Part shown: positions 45,201 to 53,672 of the stretch, piece after piece
How positions within the stretch are numbered: the first letter of the stretch is position 1
How the letters are laid out: the number at the start of each line of letters is the position of its first letter
DNA from: Bin87 sp965220265
GTDB taxonomy: Bacteria > Chloroflexota > Dehalococcoidia > Lucifugimonadales > UBA3495
DNA: 64,000 nt
Reading direction: 5' to 3'
Assembly (NCBI GenBank): GCA_965220265.1
Contig: CBDCPM010000004.1
Coordinates: 2,790,001 to 2,854,000, forward strand
Position numbers and translations under genes: made by a program
The notes under the pieces: model-generated
Database searches by the model: none
The model's input: the letters and a program-made list of their open reading frames with translations, nothing else
What the model was told of the DNA's origin: nothing

Positions 45201-46865
45201 TCAGAGGATCTCTGCTCCCGGTTCGTTGAGCATCGCCTGGCGCAGCAGCGGCACTGGGGGCCCGCCCCAGGATAACGTGGCGTCGTGGAACCGGCGGAGG
45301 CTGTACGCCGCCCCCTCCTGCCGCCGCCAGTCCTGCCTAAGCTTCAGCAGCATCAGCTTGCCCAGGGTGTAGTTGAGGTAGCCCGGGTCGAAGGTACCCC
45401 GTAGGGCCTCGCGCCGGGCCGGGTGCTCCTCCATATAAGCATGGGCCTGGAAGAACTGGGTTGCCTCGTCCACGGTCATGCCTTGGGTGTGCATGCCCAG
45501 CGAGCAGAGGTAGCGGCAGTTCCGGACCAGGGCTTCCAGCAATTGGGTCAGCCACAGCGCCGGGTTGTCGCGGCCATACTCCGTTTCCAGCATCATCTCC
45601 TCGGTGTAGTGCGCCCAGCCCTCGGTGAAGGCGTAAGAGGTTGCTACCCGATTGATCAGAGGTAGACCACCTCCGTATCGATTGTGCAGGTTGTGGACGT
45701 AGTGGCCGGGATAGACCTCGTGGACGCTGATGATTTTCAGCGTGTGGTAGTTGAAGTTGGTCAGCCACTCCTCCTGCTGGCGCGGCGTCCAATCCGGCTC
45801 CACTGGGGTGACGTAGTAGAACGCCTCGGTGGCGACCTCCTCCAACCCACCAGGCGAGTCCATGGCGGCGAAGGCGTAGCGCATGTAGGACGGTGTCTCG
45901 GTGACCTGGCAGCGTTCCTCGGAAGGCAGGCTGATGATGTCGTGGTCGATGAGAGCCTGGCGGATGTCCTCCAGCATGTCCCGGGTTTCGGGAATCAGGG
46001 CCTCCGCGGACGGATGGTTGACCGAAACTTGGGCGACGGCTTCTCGTACCGACTTGCCGGGCGCCACCAACGCGGCCGCTTCGTCCAAGCGGCGCAGGTT
46101 CTGCTCCAGGTTGGCCTGGCCAATGGACAGAACATCCAGGAGCGGCGTGTTCACACCTTCTCCGACTTCCAGCATCCGGCGGTAGAGATCAGAGCCGATG
46201 GCGAACTCCGGGCGGGTCCGGCGGGCCTGTAGCCGGTGTGCGAACCCGGTGACCGCGGTCGCTGCATTCTCCCGCGCCGCATCGAACTCGGCAGCCACAT
46301 CCGGAGCTTCGGTGGCGCATTCGGCGGAGGCAGCAGCCAGTCCGGTGCGATAGAACGACGCCATGCCGTGGTAGGCCTCGACCGCCATGTCCCGCACGGG
46401 TTCGCCAAGCTCGGATTCGGTCAGATTGTCCAGCGTGGCCAGAAAGTCAGGCACTTGCCGCAGGGCCTCGGTCGCCGCGCGCAGGCGGTCGGGCAGCGGC
46501 GCATAGTCCCGCTGCACGTAGCTGCCGACGCCGATGTAGCCGACCTGCCTCTGGGGGTTGTTGTTCAGCGTTCGCATCTCTTCCAGATTGAACAGCTCAC
46601 GCCGGAGAAACATCTCCAGCAGGCTCCGCGACAGGCGGTCCATCCTGCTTTCTTCGTCCGCGCCTTGGGCGTCCTCCGGCGGCAACGATGAGAGTTGGGC
46701 TAGCGAGCGGTGCAGTTCTTCGATGCGACGTGCCACACGTCCAGAGGAGAAATCGGGCAACCGCCCATCGTACTCATGACGGCCGATACGGCTGCCGGCG
46801 GTGGGCACGAATTCCCAATGTTCGCGGATGGCTCGCTCGGTCAAGTTGTCGACAGCCTGGTTCAT
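45201..46865 (-). CDS. DUF885 family protein (putative metallopeptidase)
   Basis: A protein of 554 residues. The family signature SVHEVYPGHYVHNLHN lies about 70 percent along the chain, followed by TEGWAHYTEEMMLE, together a zinc-peptidase-like HExxxH-type pattern with a downstream acidic residue. The C-terminal ARREALRGTFDPGYLNYTLG and LRRFHDATLSWGGPPVPLLR are also typical of DUF885. No signal peptide is visible, so it is probably cytoplasmic. Family members are poorly characterised but include peptidases. The gene lies just outside the IS island (CTAG at 45168), ends 29 bases from it and appears intact. Confidence 0.85.
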   Translation of the reverse strand: MNQAVDNLTERAIREHWEFVPTAGSRIGRHEYDGRLPDFSSGRVARRIEELHRSLAQLSSLPPEDAQGADEESRMDRLSRSLLEMFLRRELFNLEEMRTLNNNPQRQVGYIGVGSYVQRDYAPLPDRLRAATEALRQVPDFLATLDNLTESELGEPVRDMAVEAYHGMASFYRTGLAAASAECATEAPDVAAEFDAARENAATAVTGFAHRLQARRTRPEFAIGSDLYRRMLEVGEGVNTPLLDVLSIGQANLEQNLRRLDEAAALVAPGKSVREAVAQVSVNHPSAEALIPETRDMLEDIRQALIDHDIISLPSEERCQVTETPSYMRYAFAAMDSPGGLEEVATEAFYYVTPVEPDWTPRQQEEWLTNFNYHTLKIISVHEVYPGHYVHNLHNRYGGGLPLINRVATSYAFTEGWAHYTEEMMLETEYGRDNPALWLTQLLEALVRNCRYLCSLGMHTQGMTVDEATQFFQAHAYMEEHPARREALRGTFDPGYLNYTLGKLMLLKLRQDWRRQEGAAYSLRRFHDATLSWGGPPVPLLRQAMLNEPGAEIL

Positions 46866-46963
46866 GGTACGTCTCTCCGAAAAGCCGCCTAACCGGTACG
46901 GGATTGAATAGACGTGGGGGCGACCGACCGGCCGCCCCCATTGTTGGTATCGTCAACGCTTGA

Positions 46964-47278
46964 TTACGCGAGCAACTCGCTGATGAGGAACTTGGGGCTG
47001 ATGTCGGTGAAGTTCGGCACGTCCCCAACCAGCTCGCGGCCGTGCGTCTTGAATCCCTCGTGCACCCCGTCCACGTCGTTGAAGAACAGGTAGCCGATGG
47101 CCGTGTACATTGGCGGCGCGTTGGGGTCGGTGTCGGAGATGCCCTTTTCCACGTTGTAGTAGCGCATCCCGAAGGTGGTCAGTCGTTCCTGCACCAGCGG
47201 CATGTGCGTATTGCAGTAGTAGTCGAAATCGAAGGACTTGCCCTCTTCGTTATCGTAGAAAACGGTTACCTTGATCAT
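46964..47278 (-). CDS. EthD family protein
   Basis: From the ATG at 47278 (CAGGAGACTCTGGC upstream) the product has 104 residues. It opens with IKVTVFYDNEEGKSFDFDYY and CNTHMPLV, the ferredoxin-like EthD fold, and continues with YTAIGYLFFNDVDGVHEGFK. EthD-like dimeric alpha-beta barrel proteins assist or catalyse steps in degradation of organic compounds. It follows the SDR gene by 23 bases and is probably co-transcribed with it. Confidence 0.85.
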   Translation of the reverse strand: MIKVTVFYDNEEGKSFDFDYYCNTHMPLVQERLTTFGMRYYNVEKGISDTDPNAPPMYTAIGYLFFNDVDGVHEGFKTHGRELVGDVPNFTDISPKFLISELLA

Positions 47279-47301
47279 GCCAGAGTCTCCTGTGGTGTTG
47301 C

Positions 47302-48105
47302 TCAGTGATAGACGTTGGTACCGGAGCCGCCGCCGGCCGCGATGGTCTCGCCGCTGATGGCGATGCTGCGGGGCGAGGCCAGGAAGGCAACCACCCAAGC
47401 CAGCTCCTCGGCGTCGACGATGCGCCGGGTGGAGTTGCGGGCGGCGGCGCGGCGCTCGATCTCTTCGACGGTGGTGCCCTCGCGTTCCGCCTGCTCGGCG
47501 TACATGGGGCCGCTGCGCTCGGTGCGGGTCGTGCCGGGATGCACCAGGTTGACGCAGACGCCGTGGCTCCCCAACTCCTCGGCCAGGTACTTGGTAAGGT
47601 TGGACAGGCCGGAGTTGCGGACGCCGGCGCTGAGGTTGCCCTCCGCCCGGCGAGCGGACAAACCGCCGACGTTCACGATGCGACCCCAGCCCTGTTGCTG
47701 CATGAAGGGCGCGACGGCACGGGCACAACGCAGGTAGCCCATGACCTTGGTGTCCAGGTCCAGCATCACGTCTTCGTCGCGGATTTCGGCCAGAGACCCG
47801 CGGGCAAGGCCGCCGGGCGCGGCGGCGTTGTTCACTAGGATGTCGATGCTCCCGCCCAGGGCCTCGGCAGCCCGGGCCACCATGGCATTCACCTGATCGG
47901 TGCTGGTCATGTCGGAAACGATGGGGACGACCGTCCTGCCGGTATCACCAGCAATATCCTCGGCCGATTCGGACAGGGTATCCGCGTATCGTCCCGTGAT
48001 CGCGACGCCGCAGCCATCTGCGGACAGAACCCGAGCGACTGCCTTGCCGATACCGCGACTGCCTCCGGTAACGATTGCCGTCTTGCCATCAAGTTGCAGA
48101 TCCAT
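47302..48105 (-). CDS. Short-chain dehydrogenase/reductase lacking the usual YxxxK
   Basis: A protein of 267 residues. The Rossmann motif is VTGGSRGIGKAVA, followed by DILVNNAA and RIVNVGG. At the place where SDR enzymes carry Tyr-x3-Lys the sequence is LSAGVRNSGLSNLTKYLAEE, so the catalytic Tyr and Lys appear to be Ala and Asn. Similar AGxRN forms exist in an atypical SDR subgroup. It may bind NAD(P) but use a different mechanism, or have lost activity. It is in the same direction as, and close to, the EthD gene. Confidence 0.85.
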   Translation of the reverse strand: MDLQLDGKTAIVTGGSRGIGKAVARVLSADGCGVAITGRYADTLSESAEDIAGDTGRTVVPIVSDMTSTDQVNAMVARAAEALGGSIDILVNNAAAPGGLARGSLAEIRDEDVMLDLDTKVMGYLRCARAVAPFMQQQGWGRIVNVGGLSARRAEGNLSAGVRNSGLSNLTKYLAEELGSHGVCVNLVHPGTTRTERSGPMYAEQAEREGTTVEEIERRAAARNSTRRIVDAEELAWVVAFLASPRSIAISGETIAAGGGSGTNVYH

Positions 48106-48156
48106 ACTCGGAGGACCTCCCGGTCAAAGTAGCGGCATTGTACACCAGGCAAACGA

Positions 48157-48187
48157 TCAGGGGGCAGGTATGACACCCGCCCCCTGA
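48157..48187 (-). terminator. Possible terminator after rplL
   Basis: TCAGGGGGC and GCCCCCTGA form a perfect 9-bp stem with a 13-base loop, 32 bases after the rplL stop on the minus strand. Only a short T-rich stretch (TCGTTTG) follows. Confidence 0.45.
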
Positions 48188-48218
48188 CACACATGAAGCG
48201 CGCTAGTTCGGATGCCGT

Positions 48219-48608
48219 TTAGGCAACCTGCACCGTGGCTCCGGCCTCTTCCAGCTTTGCCTTGATGCTGTCAGCGTCATCCTTGTTCACCCCTTCGCGG
48301 ACGCGGGTCGGGGCGGACTCCACCAACTCCTTGGCTTCGCGTAGGCCGAGGTCGGTAACCTCGCGCACGGCCTTAATGACGTTGATCTTGTTGGCGCCGA
48401 AGTCGGCCAGAGTGATGGTGAACTCGGTCTGCTCGTCGGCGGCGGACGGAGCGTCGTCGGTTACCACACCGGCGGCCGGACCGGCGGCAACGACAACAGG
48501 AGCGGCCGCAGAAACGCCAAACTCTTCCTCGATGGCCTTGACCAGATCGGCCAAATCCATCACGCTCATGCCCTTGATCGCGTCAAGAACTTCCTGGTTC
48601 ACTGCCAT
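48219..48608 (-). CDS. rplL: 50S ribosomal protein L7/L12
   Basis: A protein of 129 residues. The N-terminal dimer domain is VLDAIKGMSVMDLADLVKAI, then a short Ala/Val-rich hinge with a small acidic extension, and the C-terminal factor-binding domain is GANKINVIKAVREVTDLGLR, EAKELVESAPTRVREGV. It forms the stalk with L10 and recruits translation factors. It is the last gene of the rplKAJL run, 49 bases after rplJ. Confidence 0.97.
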   Translation of the reverse strand: MAVNQEVLDAIKGMSVMDLADLVKAIEEEFGVSAAAPVVVAAGPAAGVVTDDAPSAADEQTEFTITLADFGANKINVIKAVREVTDLGLREAKELVESAPTRVREGVNKDDADSIKAKLEEAGATVQVA

Positions 48609-48657
48609 GATAGAAGCCTCCTAATAGTTGTTTACGATTACCGTTGGATGATGGTTG

Positions 48658-49197
48658 CTATTCCGCTGCTTCAGCCGGCTGCAACTGTTCCATTCTGGCC
48701 TGCAAGACGTAGGCCAGACCGAGGATGGTTCCGTTGAGTACGGTGGCCAGACCATATAGCGGCGACTGTATGGCGCCCAACAGCTGGGCCACAAGGATCG
48801 GGCGGGGAGGCAAATCTGCCAACCGTGACACTTCTTCGGGTTGCATGGAAACGCCCTGCCCTACGACTGCGCCATTTACCGCAAGAACGCCGGCACTGGC
48901 CCGGACCGCCTGGCTGACCGCCTTGGCAATGGTGGCAGCATCATCGTAGCCCAGCGCTATAGCGGTTTGACCCGATATAACGTCCTTGAGCTGAGGAATT
49001 TCCGCAGCGTCGGCGGCGCGGCTCAGCAGGTTGTTCTTCACGACGACGAATTCAACGCCACCGTCTAGCATCCTGCGGCGGAGATCCACCATTTGATTAG
49101 CATTCATGCCGGAGTAGCCGGTGGAGATGACGATGGAACTGCGTTCCAATTTGTCCTTCAACTCGGCTACCCGATCGATTTTTTCCTGGGTTGGCAA
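48658..49197 (-). CDS. rplJ: 50S ribosomal protein L10
   Basis: A protein of 179 residues: KIDRVAELKDKLERSSIVI, GYSGMNANQMVDLRRRMLD and FVVVKNNLLSRAA in the N-terminal rRNA-binding domain, and a C-terminal helix (AYVLQARMEQLQ) that holds L7/L12 dimers. It follows a 274-base leader with attenuator features and is probably autoregulated through it. Confidence 0.96.
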   Translation of the reverse strand: MPTQEKIDRVAELKDKLERSSIVISTGYSGMNANQMVDLRRRMLDGGVEFVVVKNNLLSRAADAAEIPQLKDVISGQTAIALGYDDAATIAKAVSQAVRASAGVLAVNGAVVGQGVSMQPEEVSRLADLPPRPILVAQLLGAIQSPLYGLATVLNGTILGLAYVLQARMEQLQPAEAAE

Positions 49198-49471
49198 GGT
49201 CTGCTCCTAGATTAGAACGGTCATAAAGAAATCCCGCGCTCCGAGACGGAGGCGCGGGTTCTTCGGCGTGCGCACGGGTGAGAGGCCTGGCGCGCTGATG
49301 ATCCACACTGTCTGCCGGAATACTCCGGCGGATCGCCTCGGCGGGCGGCTGGCACCGCCATTATTCCCTTAGGGAACCCGCTGTCTCGGGCATGGTAAAC
49401 GATATTCAATTGTGTGGGTCAGTCTAGCATCCCCTCTCGGGATTGGCAACGAGCGATGTCGGCCCGACGTT
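49198..49471 (-). ncRNA. L10 leader RNA of rplJL
   Basis: The 274 bases between rplA and rplJ are non-coding and rich in paired segments, e.g. GGAATACTCCGGCGGATCGCC and GGGAACCCGCTGTCTCGGGC (read on the plus strand), matching the place and look of the widespread L10 leader. L10(L12)4 binding to such leaders represses rplJL. I could not fold it here, so the exact limits are open. Confidence 0.55.
49225..49258 (-). terminator. Attenuator hairpin in the L10 leader
   Basis: On the minus strand CCCGCG-C-CTCCG-TCT-CGGAG-CGCGGG forms an 11-bp stem with one bulge (49258-49233), followed by ATTTCTTTAT. It lies about 35 bases before rplJ, where premature termination would set the L10/L7-L12 output relative to L1 and L11. 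Confidence 0.6.
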
Positions 49472-50185
49472 TTACTCGGGTCTCATCGCCTGGAGCGTTG
49501 CCACGTCCACGGGGAGGCCGGGCCCCATGGAGGAAGTGATGTACGCAGACTTGATGAAGGCGCCTTTCACTGCTTCCGGGCGCTCACGCATGACGGAGTC
49601 CATGAACACGGTCAAGTTGTCCACCAGGGCGTCGGTCTCGAAGGAAGACTTGCCGAACTGGCCGTGGATGATGGCGGTTCGATCGGTTCGGAACTCCAGC
49701 CGGCCGGCCTTGGACTCCTGGATGACCCGGGGCAGGTCCCGGGCAGGGACCAAGGTGCCAGTGCGAGGATTGGGCATCAATCCGCGGCGGCCCAAGACAC
49801 GACCCAACCGGCCTATCTTGGACATTATCTCCGGGATCGCCAGTCCCACGTCGAATTCGACCCAACCACTTTCCACCTGAGCGATCAGGTCGTCGTCGCC
49901 AACATAGTCGGCGCCGGCCTGGCGTGCGATGTCGGCTGCTTCCCCGTTAGCAAACACCAACACCCGCACCTCTTTACCCAGACCGTGGGGGAGCACAGTG
50001 ACACCGCGAACCTGCTGCTCAGCGTGGCGCACGTCGGCGTTAGTGCGGAGATGGACCTCTATGGTCTCGTCAAACTTGGCGGTGGACAGTTCCTTCACCA
50101 AGTCGATGGCTTCACGCGGCTGGTGAATACTATCCTCCGAAACACGCTCGGCAACGGCGTTGTAGCGGCGGCTGTGTTTGGGCAT
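49472..50185 (-). CDS. rplA: 50S ribosomal protein L1
   Basis: A protein of 237 residues: MPKHSRRYNAVAERV, FDETIEVHLRTNADVRHAEQ, VRGVTVLPHGLGKEVRVLVF, IGRLGRVLGRRGLMPNPRTG and the C-terminal YITSSMGPGLPVDV, all standard L1. It binds 23S rRNA at the L1 stalk and, in other bacteria, its own mRNA. It follows rplK by 47 bases. Confidence 0.97.
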   Translation of the reverse strand: MPKHSRRYNAVAERVSEDSIHQPREAIDLVKELSTAKFDETIEVHLRTNADVRHAEQQVRGVTVLPHGLGKEVRVLVFANGEAADIARQAGADYVGDDDLIAQVESGWVEFDVGLAIPEIMSKIGRLGRVLGRRGLMPNPRTGTLVPARDLPRVIQESKAGRLEFRTDRTAIIHGQFGKSSFETDALVDNLTVFMDSVMRERPEAVKGAFIKSAYITSSMGPGLPVDVATLQAMRPE

Positions 50186-50232
50186 TTTCGATTCTCCCTT
50201 CGAGCGTTTCCCGGGCCGGATGCGCGGCGGCG

Positions 50233-50661
50233 TCAGTCGCCTTCGACCGTGATCCCCATGCTGCGGGCGGTGCCGGCGATGATGTTCATGGCCTGTTCGA
50301 CGGTGTTGGCGTTGAGATCCTTCAACTTCTCCTCGGCGATGCCACGGAGGACGTCGCTGGGGATGGTAACGCCGATAGGAGTGGCTACGTCACCCTGCCC
50401 TTTCGCGATGCCGGCAGCCCGGCGAAGCAGGTCAGAGGCCGGTGGGGTGCGGGTAACGAAGGTGAAGGAACGGTCCTGGTACACCGTCAAGTGAACGGGC
50501 ACGACCGTGCCAGCCTGGCCGCTGGTGCGCTCGTTATAATCCTTGACGAAGGCCATGATGTTGACGCCGTGCTGACCCAGCGCCGGACCAACCGGCGGCG
50601 CTGGCGTGGCTTTGCCAGCCTCCAGCTGGAGCTTGATGACGGCGAGTACTTTCTTTGCCAC
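50233..50661 (-). CDS. rplK: 50S ribosomal protein L11
   Basis: A protein of 142 residues: [40 protein letters not shown] and a C-terminal rRNA-binding domain with [13 protein letters not shown]. Length and motifs are standard. It lies between nusG and rplA in the conserved order. Confidence 0.97.
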
Positions 50662-50724
50662 TGACGGCCTCCGGTTGTCCTAAATTTTGCGCGCAGTTCA
50701 AGGCGCGGCTATCGGCGACTCAAA

Positions 50725-51285
50725 TCACGCTTTTTCCACCTGAGTGAAGTCCAACTCAACTGGGGTTTCACGGCCGAAGACGGAGATCATTACGGTGACC
50801 TGCCCTCGGTGTTCGTCCACTTCCTCGACCCGGCCGAGCATGTCGGCGAAGGGGCCCTCGGAGATCCTTACCGTGTCGCCCTGAGTCATGCCAATTACAG
50901 CACGCGGTTCGCCTGAGGCGACGCGATCCAGAATGTCATCGACCTCGCGGTCGTCTAGAGGAACCGGACGCGGACGGTCGCCGCCCTCTTCCTCGGCCGA
51001 AATGAAACCTGTCACCCCGGTGGTGTTTCTCACCAAGAACCAGGCTTCGTCGTCCATCACCATCTGGACCAGGATATAACCCGGGAACAACTTACGGCGC
51101 TGCTTGGTTCGCTCACCCTTGTTACGGGTGATTTCGTCCTCGGCCGGCACCTCAACCCGCGTGATCCGGTCGTCCATGCCCAAACTTTGCCGGCGCAGGT
51201 CAAGGTTACGCTTGACCATGTCCTCCTGGCCTGTATAGGTGTGGACGATATACCAGCGCAGATCGGCGGAATATGTTGTGGTCAT
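50725..51285 (-). CDS. nusG: Transcription termination/antitermination factor NusG
   Basis: Starting at the ATG at 51285 (MTTTYSADLRWYIVHTYTGQ) the protein has 186 residues; an in-frame ATG eight codons earlier is an alternative. The NGN domain has WYIVHTYTGQEDMVKRNL and KLFPGYILVQMVMDDEAWFL, and the KOW motif is GDTVRISEGPFADMLGRVEE. It contacts RNA polymerase and the ribosome. Confidence 0.95.
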   Translation of the reverse strand: MTTTYSADLRWYIVHTYTGQEDMVKRNLDLRRQSLGMDDRITRVEVPAEDEITRNKGERTKQRRKLFPGYILVQMVMDDEAWFLVRNTTGVTGFISAEEEGGDRPRPVPLDDREVDDILDRVASGEPRAVIGMTQGDTVRISEGPFADMLGRVEEVDEHRGQVTVMISVFGRETPVELDFTQVEKA

Positions 51286-51410
51286 TGTCTCAATCTCAGT
51301 AGGGTACACCCATGCGAATTGAAGTTACGCCGGCGTCTCCAACGACGTCGGCTCTGTCGACGATTGCGGGGTTCCTGCCGCGAGTTGCGGGCGGCCTGGT
51401 TTTGCGCAGG

Positions 51411-51665
51411 TCAGAAAGTAAGCTGCCGCAGGCCGATAACAAAACCCATACCGAAGTCGAAAACCCGGTCCAACAAACCGAGGAAGAAGCCCATCACCAC
51501 GGACAAGACAATAACTACGGCCGTGAGGCGTGCGGTCTCCTCCTTGGTGGGCCAAACCGACTTTCGCAACTCGGAAACGGTTTCTCGCAGGAAGCCAATC
51601 GGGCCGATCCTCCCCACAGCGCGGGGAGAGATCGGCGCTGGTCGTCTGGTCGATGCGCGGGCCAC
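51411..51665 (-). CDS. secE: Preprotein translocase subunit SecE
   Basis: A protein of 84 residues with the conserved amphipathic helix FLRETVSELRKSVWPTKEET and one membrane span (TAVVIVLSVVMGFFLGLLDR). It is the single-span bacterial form and part of SecYEG. It lies between rpmG and nusG. Confidence 0.93.
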   Translation of the reverse strand: MARASTRRPAPISPRAVGRIGPIGFLRETVSELRKSVWPTKEETARLTAVVIVLSVVMGFFLGLLDRVFDFGMGFVIGLRQLTF

Positions 51666-51671
51666 GGGCCG

Positions 51672-51842
51672 CTACCTCACTTCCCTATGGACCTGATGGC
51701 CCCGGCAACGACTGCAGTACTTCCGCAATTCCATACGGGTGGTATGGCTGCGGCGGTTCTTGATGGTCGAGTAGTTACGCTCGCGGCAGTCCGTACACTG
51801 CAACGTGATGACCTGCCGAGCGTCGGTAGACTTGCGAGCCAT
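51672..51842 (-). CDS. rpmG: 50S ribosomal protein L33
   Basis: A product of 56 residues from the ATG at 51842: QVITLQCTDCRERNYSTIKN and MELRKYCSRCRGHQVHRE. Two CxxC pairs mark the zinc-binding form. The frame is open further upstream into tuf, but the ATG four bases after the tuf stop is the natural start. Confidence 0.94.
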   Translation of the reverse strand: MARKSTDARQVITLQCTDCRERNYSTIKNRRSHTTRMELRKYCSRCRGHQVHREVR

Positions 51843-51846
51843 GGGA

Positions 51847-53031
51847 TCACTCCAGCAACTTGGTGAACACGCCAGCGCCGACGGTGCGACCGCCCTCGCG
51901 GATGGCGAACCGAAGTCCTTCCTCCACGGCAATCGGCGTGATGAGGTTGACCGTCATGGTGATGTTGTCACCAGGCATTACCATTTCCACACCATCGGGC
52001 AGGGCGATCTCGCCGGTGATGTCGCTAGTGCGGATGTAAAACTGGGGTTTGTAGCCGGTGAAGAACGGCGTATGGCGACCGCCTTCTGCCTGGCTGAGCA
52101 CGTAGACCTCGGCCTCGGCCTTGCGGTAGGGGCGCATGGAACCGGGGGCCACCAGCACCTGGCCGCGCTCGACCTCGTCGCGATCTACGCCGCGGAGCAG
52201 CACGCCGACAGCATCGCCAGCCTCGGTGGTGTCAAGCAGCTTGTGGAACATCTCCAAGCCGGTGGCTACGGTCTTGCGAACGTCACCGGAGCGAATAATC
52301 TCCACTTCCTGACCGACGTTCAACTGCCCGCGCTCGACTCGGCCGGTAACCACGGTGCCGCGGCCCTTGATGCCAAACACGTCCTCGATGGGCATCAAGA
52401 ACGGCTGGTCGGTGATGCGGGCCGGTTGGGGGATGTAGTCGTCCATGGTCTGGACCAGCTCACGTACACCATTCATGGCTTCGGCGTCGCCCTCGAGAGC
52501 CTTGAGGCCGCTGACGCGAACAACGGGCGTATCGTCGCCGGGGAAATCGTAGGTGCTGAGCAACTCGCGAACTTCGAGTTCCACCAGCTCGAGGAGTTCT
52601 TCGTCATCCATCATGTCAACCTTGTTGAGGGCGACGACGATGAAAGGCACTTCCACCTGGCGAGCCAGCAGGATGTGCTCTCGGGTCTGGGGCATAGGAC
52701 CGTCCGGAGCCGACACGACTAGAACCGCGCCGTCCATCTGCGCGGCGCCGGTGATCATGTTCTTGATGTAGTCGGCGTGGCCGGGGCAGTCGACGTGGGC
52801 GTAGTGCCGGTTTCCGGTTTCGTACTCGACGTGAGCGATGGCGATGGTAACGCCACGGGCCTTTTCTTCGGGGGCGTTGTCGATATCGTCCATGCCGCGG
52901 AAGCTGGCGCCGCCCTCTTCTGCCAGAACTCTGGTGATGGCGGCGGTCAGGGTGGTCTTGCCATGGTCAACGTGACCGATGGTGCCCACGTTCACATGCG
53001 GCTTGGTACGGTCGAAGACTTGCTTAGCCAT
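51847..53031 (-). CDS. tuf: Elongation factor Tu
   Basis: A protein of 394 residues with all GTPase motifs: GHVDHGKTTL (G1), DCPGHADY (G3), NKVDMMDD (G4) and SGLKALEGD (G5). Domain 2 has GRGTVVTGRVERGQLNVGQE and domain 3 has YKPQFYIRTSDITG. It delivers aminoacyl-tRNA. The gene follows three tRNA genes on the same strand by 80 bases, in an arrangement like thrU-tyrU-glyT-thrT-tufB of E. coli. Confidence 0.98.
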   Translation of the reverse strand: MAKQVFDRTKPHVNVGTIGHVDHGKTTLTAAITRVLAEEGGASFRGMDDIDNAPEEKARGVTIAIAHVEYETGNRHYAHVDCPGHADYIKNMITGAAQMDGAVLVVSAPDGPMPQTREHILLARQVEVPFIVVALNKVDMMDDEELLELVELEVRELLSTYDFPGDDTPVVRVSGLKALEGDAEAMNGVRELVQTMDDYIPQPARITDQPFLMPIEDVFGIKGRGTVVTGRVERGQLNVGQEVEIIRSGDVRKTVATGLEMFHKLLDTTEAGDAVGVLLRGVDRDEVERGQVLVAPGSMRPYRKAEAEVYVLSQAEGGRHTPFFTGYKPQFYIRTSDITGEIALPDGVEMVMPGDNITMTVNLITPIAVEEGLRFAIREGGRTVGAGVFTKLLE

Positions 53032-53111
53032 GGTGGCGAGTTACTCCTTGCTCCTTAGGTTGGTTTTTCGTTTCTGCCCGCGGGACATCCCCGGCGGGTT
53101 ACGGACACCGA

Positions 53112-53186
53112 TGGAGCCCAAGGGCGGAATCGAACCGCCGACCCCGTTCTTACCAAGAACGTGCTCTACCTCTGAGCTACTTGGGC
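53112..53186 (-). tRNA. tRNA-Thr (anticodon GGT)
   Basis: Cloverleaf of 75 bases with acceptor stem GCCCAAG/CTTGGGC, anticodon loop TTGGTAA, T loop GGTTCGATTCC and encoded CCA. It reads ACC and ACT. It is the last tRNA before tuf. Confidence 0.95.
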
Positions 53187-53212
53187 ATTCTGGGATGTTG
53201 ATTTCAAACAGG

Positions 53213-53300
53213 TGGTGGAGGGGGCAGGATTCGAACCTGCGAAGCCCGTCAGAGCGCCAGATTTACAGTCTGGTGGTTTTAACCACTCACCCACCCCTCC
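53213..53300 (-). tRNA. tRNA-Tyr (anticodon GTA)
   Basis: 88 bases with acceptor stem GGAGGGG/CCCCTCC, anticodon arm CCAGACTGTAAATCTGG, a long variable arm as expected for a class II tRNA, T arm GCAGGTTCGAATCCTGC and encoded CCA. Confidence 0.95.
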
Positions 53301-53346
53301 ATGTGCTAACTCCTGGAAAGATGATCCAGTTGCGTCGATATCGATT

Positions 53347-53422
53347 TGGAGCCCCAGAGGGGACTCGAACCCCTAACCTGCCGATTACAAATCGGCTGCG
53401 CTGCCAATTGCGCCACCGGGGC
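53347..53422 (-). tRNA. tRNA-Thr (anticodon TGT)
   Basis: 76 bases with acceptor GCCCCGG/CTGGGGC, anticodon stem GCCGA with loop TTTGTAA, T arm AGGGGTTCGAGTCCCCT and encoded CCA. It reads ACA and others. It is the first of the three tRNAs upstream of tuf. Confidence 0.95.
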
Positions 53423-53471
53423 GCGGGGTTGGCTCCCTCGATCCGAACTGGCAAAACCCGTGCAACGCGCT

Positions 53472-53496
53472 AAAAAAACCCCGGCAACTTCCGGGG
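53472..53496 (-). terminator. Terminator upstream of the tRNA-tuf cluster
   Basis: On the minus strand CCCCGG-AAGTTG-CCGGGG (53496-53479) is followed by seven T residues (53478-53472). It ends transcripts from the carbonic anhydrase direction, or acts on those starting at the promoter just upstream. Confidence 0.7.
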
Positions 53497-53523
53497 CCTT
53501 CCGGTTTTCGCCAATTGCATAAT

Positions 53524-53552
53524 AGGTTACGCAATACCGTTAATATTGTCAA
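53524..53552 (-). promoter_or_regulatory. Probable promoter facing the tRNA-tuf cluster
   Basis: TTGACA (53552-53547), 17 bases, then TAACCT (53529-53524) on the minus strand. The -35 box is perfect and the -10 weak. It fires straight into the terminator at 53496, so the layout may be attenuator-like. Confidence 0.4.
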
Positions 53553-53672
53553 CGGTTTTCGGCGATTCCAAACGGCAACCGGCGGTTTCGGCACAGGTCA
53601 CACGCGGGTGTTGGTACGGCAGATGCAACGGCCCGGGGCGCTCTGAAAGGTGGGGTATAATGATGGTACTGA

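Noticed and set aside
51805..52722. 305-residue plus-strand frame opposite tuf
   Set aside because: Antisense shadow of EF-Tu.
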